Assembly: GCA_911728435.2 (NCBI GenBank)
Contig: OU452216.1
Location: forward strand, 8,010,342-8,074,341
Length of the DNA: 64,000 nt
Direction: 5' to 3'
Source of the DNA: Apoderus coryli
Taxonomy: Eukaryota > Arthropoda > Insecta > Coleoptera > Attelabidae
Each line of letters begins with the position of its first letter. The stretch's first letter is position 1. The notes below the pieces were generated by a model. The model was not told the DNA's origin and made no database searches. It was given only the letters and a program-made list of their open reading frames with translations. Below are positions 47,826-59,800 of the stretch, piece by piece. A program made the translations under genes and the position numbers.

Positions 47826-50800
47826 TTATGTCGGACATATAACTGAAACAAAGCAAATTATATTTTAACACAACAAGAACCTTGTTAATAATAATCTAAG
47901 TAATGATAACATAACCCCCTTTTATCTGTGCATCTATAAACAGACAAAAATCAATGACATAACAGAAACCATTGACTCGCTATCTCGAGGGATAGTGTGT
48001 TACAATAAACGAATGACGTCACATACGAATATATTTTGTATTATATTACGTAATGTTAGAAATGAGTTAATAAAAATGTAATACCTTTTAAAATGTAATC
48101 TGTTAATAATGTCGGGACTGTCGGACTGTCTTCATTAATTGCTTTGAGTACTGAAAACAAAGTAAATGCTCAATTAATGTAATGTTTCTGTCAAATTTTA
48201 CTTTTTGAATTTACTTACTTTTGATAAGAATTTGAAGTGTTTGATTGTCTGGCGTACCGTTATCTATGTGATAAGGAATTACTGTCGTCAAATACTAAAA
48301 AGATTCAACACATCGTGTCGTTAGTTTCTTTTACAACAAACAATATGGTTTAGTAAGGAAGTAGATAGTTAAGGCAAAGCAAGTGATCAATAAAATGCTA
48401 CTATTTTTTGCCATAATGATTTAGTTGAGTCGGTTTCAGGTTTTAAGCAAAGATGTATCCATAAGTATAGGGTATATGTATCCATAAGTATAGGGTGTAT
48501 ATATCCATAAGTATAGGGTATATGTATTCATAAGAGTAGGGTATATGCGTATCCATAAGTATATGGTATATGCTTCCATAAAGTTTTATGAGATTTGAGC
48601 TACATTAAATTAAAAAAAGCACCTCACCTTTGGGTCGAGTCCACCCGGCGTCTTCACCAAATTACTTTTCGAACTACGCTTCTTCTCCACATGGTATTGC
48701 CTTCGTTTATTTTGCACAGCCAACAATAATGAGATGAATGTGTTCTTCAGTTCCTTTTCATACTCAAGTTCATCACGTAATGCCAATTCCGATATCAGCG
48801 TTTCAGAGAATTCCCGAATCAACACTTCCAGCTCAAGAAAAAGCTCATTCAGCTGCGATAAACTAAGATCCCGTAATTCTAAACAAAAAAAATAAACAAA
48901 ATAAACAAAAATTATTGACTTCACACGTACCTACTTACTGTCCTCATAAAGTGGTGAGCTTAAAACTTCTTTGGCCTTGTCCATGATTTCGCTATTCTCC
49001 AACATAGACTCTCGTGAGCCTGGTGAACCAGCCAATGAGTCCATCTCTTCCTGTTGGATCATATCGTCTATTTCTTGAATGACTTCGTCAGCTGTTTTTA
49101 ACGGTTCGTTATCCTGATGTAAACCACCCAGGATCAGCGCGTGCATATCCAAATCGTTAGCTACAGCTTCGTCTTCAGAACTCAAGTCTAATTCGTCATC
49201 TGGGGTTTGGGGTTCCTGTAAAAATCATTAAGTTAGTTGGAAGAAGTTCATGATTAAAGCGAAAATTAATTTTGGGCACGCCATTGGTAAACCATTCGAT
49301 ATTGATCCAGCTTAGTTTTGATATGGTTGTCTATGAGTCATTGTTGTGGCGTCTTAGATATGTAAAAATGACCAAAAACAGAAACATTTGCGTGCGTTGG
49401 ATATTTATAAACAGAATTACACCTACCTAGTTTGGGAATTACTCGTAAAGCTTTTTTTAATTCTTTAATTGTGTATATATAGGGTATCATTGATACCCTG
49501 TAGTTGTATTTTTTTATTTCTTCTAGAATGCTTTGTGGTTTTTCATTCAAACTAGTCGGAAGTACATAGAATTCAGAATTTTTGTATATACCCGGTACTT
49601 ATACAATAAATAAATGTCCCTGTATTTTGATGAGATGGTTTTATTTCTCAGTTTGAATAACAAATTTGGCGTTCAAACTAGTCGGAAGTACATAGAATTT
49701 AGAATTTTTGTATATACCCAGTACTTATACAATAAATAAATGTCCCTGTATTTTGATGAGATGGTTTTATTTCTCAGTTTGAATAACAAATTTGTCGTTC
49801 AAACTAGTCGGAAGTACATAGAATTTAGAATTTTTGTATATACCCGGTACTTATACAATAAATAAATGTCCCTGTATTTTGATGAGATGGTTTTATTTCT
49901 CAGTTTGAATAACAAATTTGTTGTTCAAAATAGTCGGAAATACATAGATATGCCTTTATATTTAGAATATTTCTATATACCCGGTACTTATACAATAAAT
50001 AAATGTGGCATTTTGTTAAAATAATAATAAAACTTTTATTAGGTATTAAGTATAATATTTCTTCTTAAAATCTTAAAAATGACCAAAAACAGAAACACTT
50101 CTTTAATTGTGTTTATATAGGGTATCATTGATACCCTGTAGTTTTATTTCTTTATTTCTTCTAGAATGCTTTTTGGTTTTTCATTCAAAGTTTTGATTAA
50201 ATTCGATCTTTACTGCAACGCTTACACAAAGGTTGTTTTCTGGCATTTTAATATTACGAAGCTCCCAATCGATTCGTCATTCGTGCTTTGGTAAATTAAA
50301 AACAATTCATAAAAACATTTAAGTAAGTGTTGGCGTTAAATTCAAATTGCAACAGACAAAAAAATAATAAACAAAAGGTCATTTAAACAATTTGTACAAG
50401 TGTAAGCGAATATTACTGAATTAACCATGTGTGTTAAAATTGTGGGATATTATTTGCTTAATTTACACTGTCTTACGTCATTCTTTTCATATATTTAACA
50501 TATGCCTACTCTAATTTAACCACAACGTATTTTAATTTATTAAACAAGCTAAATTAATTGATGACAAAAGGGTTTATGCTTTAAAAGTATTGATATAAAC
50601 TAAAACCCTTAACAAAATGATAGCGTTATAATGTAGTTTGTATAAATACCTGCTGCAAATGAAGCGCATCTATATGAAGTTTCCTCGCATACGATTTTGA
50701 CCAGTCTATTGGCAGAATATTGCCAAAGTTTCCCGTGATTGTCCACCACATTCTGTAACAGATCAATACGTGTTTATAACGTGTTCTTTTTGTTTTCTTA

Positions 50801-53800
50801 ATCTAATTTTCGGAAAAGGGACAGAATTAAACAAATAATAATAATAATAATTCTCATGATGAAAAGTTGTGGTGATTTCCAGAAATAAACCAATGGATTT
50901 CGAAATCTCACAACTTCTCTTTATGCAAATAAAATTTATATTTTTGTAGTAAAGGCACATGATTCGTGACCATCGGCGTATCTGTAAATAATACACAATA
51001 TTTTTAAGACATAAGTAACATACTAATTAATAACTACAGACCATGAATTTTGAAAGCTCTGTTAAATATTTGTTATTAGTTTAATAAATTACAAAATAAC
51101 AATAACAATTACTAAAAACAACAATAAATCATCACATGTTTAATATATCGGTCAATTTGCAAAGAATTACAGATAATTTCGCAGACCATGTTTGGATGCC
51201 AAGGAGAGTAAGTTCTATAGAGTAATGTAATGTGTAGCTAAGACAATCTCTTGTGAAATATTTTTAAAATTTTAGCAAAATGATGGGGGGACTCTTCTCA
51301 AAAAAATCTTCAATTAGCTGGAGAATTCACTTGGTTTTTGACTAAACTAAATTGTTTCTTGTTGTGTCGTAATCTCAATATTTAACTATATTTCCTTGGT
51401 AGTATGTTAAACTGATTATATCAGTTACCTATTTATGTAAATCCATACACAAATTAACATTTATATAACATATCATTCATACCATATACTTAACACCTGT
51501 TTAAACATTTATTGCGGCAGGTTAACAATAATAATTGTTGTTATTTTTATGATATAACACAAATAAAGTTCCAAATACATTTCTTGACCATAAAACAGGT
51601 TTCTTGTTAAAAATAAGAAAAGATAATATCAAATAAAGCACGTTCTGGAAAGAAATGCAAACACTGATCTTACGTTGGGGTCAGATTCCTTATTATAACG
51701 ACATATACCGGGTGAGTTAGACAGTAAGGTATTCTACAAAAAACTGCTACTGTAGACGCAGATTTTTTACTTGAAGATTTCTTAGAAATTCACAATAACA
51801 AATTTGTCGTTCTAGATAGTCGGAAATACATAGATATGCTTTGATTTTTAGAAAATTTCTGTATACCCGGTACTTATACAATAGATAAATGTGTCACTTT
51901 GTTACAATAATAATAAAACTTTTATTAGGTATTAAGTATATTATTTGGCACGACATAATTTATTTATAATTCAATTTTGTGATTTTTTTGTTGCTTTACA
52001 AAATGGCTAATTATACGCTTATTTTTTAGTCGTGAAAAACTCTTTTCGAGCATAATCCAAAACACTTCAACAAATGATTCTATAAGACGAAAAAAAATTT
52101 TTTCGTTCAAACTAGTCGGAAGTACATAGATATGCTCTTATCTTTAGAATTTTTGTATATACCCAGTACTTAAAATGACCTGTTATGTGTTCAGCATTTC
52201 TGGTAGTCCCTGTATTTTGATGAGATGGTTTTATTTCTCAGTTTGAATAACAAATTTGTCGTTCAACATAGTCGGAAGTACATAGATATGCTCTTATCTT
52301 TAGAATTTTTGTATATACCCAGTACTTAAAATGACCTGTTATGTGTTCAGCATTTCTGGTAGTCCCTGTATTTTGATGAGATGGTTTTATTTCTCAGTTT
52401 GAATAACAAATTTGTCGTTCAACATAGTCGGAAGTACATAGATATGCTCTTATCTTTGGAATTTTTGTATATACCCAGTACTTAAAATGACCTGTTATGT
52501 GTTCAGCATTTCTGGTAGTCCCTGTATTTTGATGAGATGGTTTTATTTCTCAGTTTGAATAACAAATTTGTCGTTCAAAATAGTCGGAAGTCCATAGATA
52601 TGCTTTTATCTTTAGAATTTTTGTATATACCCGGTACTTATACAATAAAAGATTATTTTAGCCTTTTTATTACTATACAAGTTTGCTCTAAACAATCAGT
52701 CAAGCAGGAAGTTTTTATAAAAAGGTCTCCCTCAATAACGACAATCAGAAGGACGAACGAAATGATGACTAAAACGTCCTTAAACATTAAAGTATTTTAA
52801 TTTTTACGCATAGTATTCCTATTTGTTAAACTGTACAAGATAGAATGCTGGCTAAATTAGACAAAAGTTGCTTCTCTATTTAATTAATTTTCTAATAACA
52901 ATAATTCAAAGCACTTTATATAGATAACCCTGGAGTGCATCCTTTCCCCATTTTAATTGATTGTAAGTAGATAGTCTCCCAAGAGGACTGAATACATTAG
53001 ATAGAAAATAAACCATCATAGGTAGAATTCTTGGAATATTTAATTTCTCGGCGTCGGCGTCGTCGCTATCATGCATGACTAGACGCCAGGCGTCGACAAG
53101 TCTGCACCATAACAATAATAATACGCATTGAAAGGTCGCTAAAGGAAAAAAAGAACCACATTGAAAATAGGACGAGGTTTACTATGTATATGATACAAAC
53201 ATATTTCAGTTCGTTTTGTTAGTATAGAAAATCAGTTTAAGGTCAATAGTTAATTGATTCTTTACCATGCAGCTGCTTCCTTTTTGGCAACTAGCAGTTG
53301 GTTCTGTATTCACATTTCGCACACATAGATGGCGTTACTAGAATTTTTTCCATATGATTTTTATCTATCTATATATTTAGAATTTTTGTATATACCCAGT
53401 ACTTATACAATAAATAAATGTGCCACTATGTTGCAATAATAATACTTTTATTAGGTATTAAGTATATTATTTATTTATTTTTCCATATGATTTTTATTTA
53501 GTACTAATCTTCAAACGATACGTATATAATTTTGACAGCAATCTTTTGTTATTGAAAAAAATGACCTGTTATGTGTTCAGTATTTCTGGTAGTCCCTGTA
53601 TTTTGATCAGATGGTTTTATATTTTAGTGTAAGCAACAAATTTGTCGTTCAAACTAGTCGGAAGTACATAGAATTTAGAATTTTTGTATATACCCGGTAC
53701 TTAAAATGACCTGTTATGTGTTCAGTATTTCTGGTAGTCCCTGTATTTTGATGAGATGGTCTTATATTTTAGTTTAAGCAACAAATTTGTCGTTCAAACT

Positions 53801-56800
53801 AGTCGGAAGTACATAGAATTTACATTTTTGTATATACCCGGTACTTAAAATGACTTGTTATGTGTTCAGCATTTCTGATAGTCCCTGTATTTTGATGAGA
53901 TGGTTTTATATTTTAGTTTAAGCAACAAATTTGTCGTTCAAACTAGTCGGAAGTACATAGAATTTAGAATTTTTGTATATACCCGGTACTTAAAATGACC
54001 TGTTATGTGTTCAGCATTTCTGGTAGTCCATGTATTTTGATGAGATGGTTTTATTTCTCAGTTTGAATAACAAATTTGTCGTTCAAAATAGTCGGAAGTA
54101 CATAGATATGCTCGTATCTTTAGAATTTTTGTATATACCCAGTACTTATACAATACTAAAATATAAAACCATCTCATCAAAATCCCTGTATTTTGATGAG
54201 ATGGTTTTATATTTAAGTTTAAACAACAAATTTGTCGTTCAAAATAGTCGGAAATACAGAGATATGCTTTTATCTTTAGAAAATTTCTATATACCCGGTA
54301 CTTATACAATAAATAAATGTGTCATTTTGTTAAAATAATAAATAATAAAACTTTTATTAGGTATTAACTATATTATTTTGTATTCAATCTTTATCGCTAT
54401 CGCTAAGTAACTACATCATCCATTATATTTTCATTTCTTTTGTTTTAAAATATATAATGAATTATATTACACAGATATAATAATTATATAATTTTTTGCT
54501 GTAGACCGTAGGTATATTAAAAAAAAAAAAACACACACAAACTGCTAAGTTTCAGATATTTGGGACACCCTGTATAATTTAAAAATATGTTTACATTATA
54601 GCTCTTACAAAATAGCTTAATGACAACGAATCAGAGGCGTTTTACAGCTTATTTTAAAAAAGGTATTTGAGGCAAAGCTTTATTCTTTTTTGGAATTTCG
54701 TAAATACTTTCGTATAGTGTAAAATTTGCTGAAGAAAGTATAATTTTTTGCTAATCAGAATGTAAACAAAATGAATAATAATAAGTAATCAATTCTCGAT
54801 AATACTGACCTCAAATCAAATTACTTATATAGTTTTATACAAAATTCATTATTTAAAATAAAATTGCTTCCATTATTTATTGAGAACCAAAAATATGTTT
54901 ATAAGATACAAGTTATTCGCTATGGTATATTAAAAACATAACAATAATAAACATCTTTATCTGTATTTATTTTAAAGATCATCACAATAAAACCTGAGTC
55001 AACAATTCTGTGACTAAATAATGAAATAAAACGCTTATATACAAAAAATATTCATATATTTGTGAGCTGATTTATTTCAAATTTGTTAACGTAACGCCAC
55101 TGTTATAAACATAGAGGGGTAGGTGGTTGCTATTGATTTCTCATTTAGAACATGCGCAGGACCTATTTGACAGATGTTTATACATTTCTGTTTCACAGGT
55201 ACAACTTTTTTCTAAAGAAGAACAAATTAGTGTCCTTTTTTTGGAGAATTCAAGGATAATAGCCCTCGGCCTGCGGCTTTGGGCTATTATCAAGCAACAT
55301 GCTTTCGGCATTCCCTATGAGAAAATTATCTCGGTATTATCAAGACCCTAGGATAAATGCAATGACAAAAATTTTGCTAAACTTTAAATTGCTGTATCTT
55401 CGAAACTGTTTCACGTACAAAGACCGAATTAATCTCGTTTTTTTGTAAATTTTATTTACTTTAAAATTGTATATAAGGGTTTTTGCCGTAAAATTAGTCC
55501 TTGGTGATGAAAATTGACGAAAACTGGAAACAGGGTGAAGATTTATATTTAACAATAATCCGAAGGGGTTTCGAGGTTGCAACTTCGGAGTTATCCAACA
55601 TATCAAATAATCATGCCTTCCAACAAGGTAAAATGTACGAAATTCCATGGATTATAGGTAAAGTTTTATCTAAACACATTGAATCTATATTTATAGCCAG
55701 TAAAAATTTTGTAAACATGACTGTTTTACTAACGTTTATATTTAAAGCATTGAATTTTCGTCGAAATGGTGAGAGTTACCAAGCATCCGAGAGCGAGATC
55801 TAAAATAACTAATAATTATAAATCTACACTACTGGTGGGTGTACAGACAACCCAATGAATAAAGCGATTAAATTAAAAGATGTTTTGTTGGCTCTTAATG
55901 TGTTTAACTGTAAACGAACATCTCCAGGTAGCGTTATGTTTAAGCTATCTTAAAAATAAAACAGATGTTTGATATTACAATTTTAACCGCAGGTTTTCAA
56001 GGATTTTATAACCTTTGAACCCTATTATCCTTTGCAGGGAAACAAAACTTTAAAACATGCTTGATGATTTGTCTCTACGAGTACAATAGCTTTTTGGATT
56101 TTCCTGAGCCCATACATGAGAGTTCAATTTATTTATAAAACAAAAAAATGTGTGAGAATCATTTACGTACATAGATAACATACTGCGAGGGTTAAAGGAT
56201 AATAAAACCCTTATGTAAAGTATTTACTAGTTTTTTGATTTTACTATACGCAAATATTTATCAAATTATCTTTTTTGGGGACGTTCTGTATATTAAATTG
56301 GAATCAAAATGTTCTAAACAACATTATATTGCATATAGGAATATTTGCCATAACAATCTCATTCAAAACAGATACTGTTTACTTGAAAAATAAATACGTA
56401 ACTATTAATCAAAACAAAAAGAAAGTTTCATTAAATTTAATGGTCTGAGAAAATTATTATCTTACAATCACAACTAGTTATAAAGCTATTGTGTTTTGTT
56501 TATCTATTTAGGAATCTAAAATCTAAGTTAGAGATCAAAGTACCCTAATAAAATCCGAAATGAAGTTAAAAATAAAAACAAGGAAATCAAAATTATTAAA
56601 AATGTTATTTTTGATATACCCTGTATAGTAATCGTAAATTTCGTACTTGAAATTGTAGTTTTGACACAAGCAGAAGTTTTTATAAAGAATGACTTTTTCT
56701 TCTAAATCTACAAATAAAAAAGTTTTTGCTCTTCCAAACTCTATCATACGTGGACACATTGGATAGAGTTTGGAAGAAGAAAAACTTTTTTATTTGTAGA

Positions 56801-59800
56801 TTTAGAAGAAAAAGTCATTCTTTATAAAAACTTCTGCTTGTATCAAAACTACAATTTCAAGTACGAAATTTACAATTACTATACAGGGTATATCAAAAAT
56901 AACATTTTTAATGATTTTGATTTTCTTGTTTCTTTAATTTTGATATACCCTGTATAGTAATCGTAAATTTCGTACTTGAAATTGTAGTTTTGACACAAGC
57001 AGAAGTTTTTATAAAGAATGACTTTTTCTTCTAAATCTACAAATAAAAAAGTTTTTGCTCTTCCAAACTCTATCATACGTGGACACATTGGATAGAGTTT
57101 GGAAGAAGAAAAACTTTTTTATTTGTAGATTTAGAAGAAAAAGTCATTCTTTATAAAAACTTCTGCTTGTGTCAAAACTACAATTTCAAATGCCAAATTT
57201 ACGATTACTGTACAGGGTAGATCAAAAATAACATTTTTAATGATTTTGATTTCTTTGTTTTTTTAATTTTATTATTTTAATAGTAGTTATGAAATTAACC
57301 ACTTTGAGGAAAAAGTTTATTAGTGTTTTTTGCACAATTGGTGTAATACATCACGGTTTTGAAAATATTTTCATAAAATTAAAAAAAAAACAAAAAAATC
57401 AAAATCATTAAAAATGTAATTTTTGATATACCCTGTATAGTAATCGTAAATTTCGTACTTGAAATTGTAGTTTTGACACAAGCAGACATTTTTATAAAGA
57501 ATGACTTTTTCTTCTAAATCTACAAATAAAAAAGTTTCTCTTCTTCCAAACTCCATCCAATGTGTCCACGGATAGAGTTTAGAAAACTTTTTATTTGTAG
57601 ATTTAGAAGAAAAAGTCATTCTTTATAAAAACGTCTGCTTGTGTCAAAACTACAATTTCAAGTACGAAATTTACAATTACTATACAGGGTATATCAAAAA
57701 TAACATTTTTAATGATTTTGATTTTCTTGTTTCTTTAATTTTGATATACCCTGTATAGTAATCCTAAATTTGGCATTTGAAATTGTAGTTTTGACACAAG
57801 CAGAAGTTTTTATAAAGAATGACTTTTTCTTCTAAATCTACAAATAAAAAAGTTTTTGCTCTTCCAAACTCTATCATACGTGGACACATTGGATAGAGTT
57901 TGGAAGAAGAAAAACTTTTTTATTTGTAGATTTAGAAGAAAAAGTCATTCTTTATAAAAACTTCTGCTTGTGTCAAAACTACAATTTTAAATGCCAAATT
58001 TACGATTACTGTACAGGGTAGATCAAAAATAACATTTTTAATGATTTTGATTTCTTTGTTTTTTTAATTTTATTATTTTAATAGTAGTTATGAAATTAAC
58101 CACTTTGAGGAAAAAGTTTATTAGTGTTTTTTGCACAATTGGTGTAATACATCACGGTTTTGAAAATATTTTCATAAAATTAAAAAAAAAACAAAAAAAT
58201 CAAAATCATTAAAAATGTAATTTTTGATATACCCTGTATAGTAATCGTAAATTTCGTACTTGAAATTGTAGTTTTGACACAAGCAGACATTTTTATAAAG
58301 AATGACTTTTTCTTCTAAATCTACAAATAAAAAAGTTTCTCTTCTTCCAAACTCCATCCAATGTGTCCACGGATAGAGTTTAGAAAACTTTTTATTTGTA
58401 GATTTAGAAGAAAAAGTCATTCTTTATAAAAACGTCTGCTTGTGTCAAAACTACAATTTCAAGTACGAAATTTACAATTACTATACAGGGTATATCAAAA
58501 ATAACATTTTTAATGATTTTGATTTTCTTGTTTCTTTAATTTTGATATACCCTGTATAGTAATCCTAAATTTGGCATTTGAAATTGTAGTTTCGACACAA
58601 GCAGATGTTTTTATAAAGAATGACTTTTTCTTCTAAATCGACAAATAAAAAAGTTTATTATAATAATGACTAAAGGGCGGAATATATGCACGTCAATTCA
58701 GTTAAAATATGCGCATATATATGCATAGTTTTTCTTTGAAATATGCAACAATATGCATTTATTTGTCAAAATATGCAATTATATGCCTTGAATATACCAT
58801 GGAAAAAATGGAAATAAAGAAACGCCTACTCTTACAAAAATTATTTATTTTAAGTAAAATTAAAAGAAAAATATAATAGGTAAAATTTTTAACCTGAAAT
58901 AGTATAAAATGCATTTATAACGATATATTTTCCAAAATTTTCCGATAAAAGTGTTTGCCTTCTGTCTGTAAAAATATGTTTGTATAAAGAAAAAGTTCTT
59001 TCAACATGTACCGATGTGATCTGGCAATATTTTAATTTGGGTAGTAAGTTATAAGGCCAAGGTATTACTTCGTTGGATGGTTTAGTATCAAAAATATTTT
59101 TGACTTCCAGTAAATACTTAAAGCCTTCATTCTTTCCCACAATAACTTCGAGTTTACTTCTTACTTGATTTCCTACATCACCGGGAACTTTTTTGCATTT
59201 GTCGGAAAAAGTTTCAACAATTTTAATTGATTCTCTTAAACTTATATTCCTACTTTCTAACGAAGTTATTATATGTGGTATAAAAGTAAAATTAACCTTA
59301 ATAAAAACAAGTTCTTTAGCTAAATTTTCATTTTTTAATACTGCTTAGTCAAGCACTACACACTGTGAGTTGTCTTCTAAATCTAAAACTATGTCTTTAA
59401 GGGCTTCAAAATGGACTGCGTAGAATATCGCGGCCTTAATCCATGTTCCCCATCGAGTAATTACGGGCTCTGGAGGTAAACTAACTAAATTCCTAAACAT
59501 CCAATAAATGCCGGCAATAAACCATATAATAATAAAATGGGTCCATAAACAATATAATCATAAAACCTACCCACCTGTTAAATTATTTCAGTTACCTGCA
59601 TCTTTTGATAAAACGAAAAACATAAAAAATATGCACACAAATTTTATTTTTGCCGAAATATGCAATTTTTTATGAAATTTGTAAAAATATGCAAAATATG
59701 CAAATATATGCACTTTGCATATATTCCGCCCTTTAATAATAACCTACTAAAAAAATTAGAACATTCTAACAAATAAAAAAAACTTACTGGCATTCGTTCA

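Larger units (their letters stand above)
51801..54372. repeat. Four further arrays or copies of the GATGAGATGGTTTTAT repeat family in UNC-76 intron 2
   Basis: Copies lie at about 51805-51950, 52085-52660 (159-bp units), 53365-53477 (single short copy) and 53560-54372 (143-bp units). The last unit of a block is often followed by the tail TAAATGTGYCAYTTTGTTA, then AATAATAATAAAACTTTTAT, then TAGGTATTAAGTATATTATT (ends near 50040, 51945, 53470 and 54365). The left ends differ from copy to copy. Long frames such as 54030-54338 are by-products of the repeat. Confidence 0.88.

Noticed and set aside
57371..58420. Two identical 82-residue minus-strand frames, which looked like a duplicated gene
   Set aside because: They sit in foldback arms duplicated with an 801-bp shift. 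Other copies of the arm break the frame.
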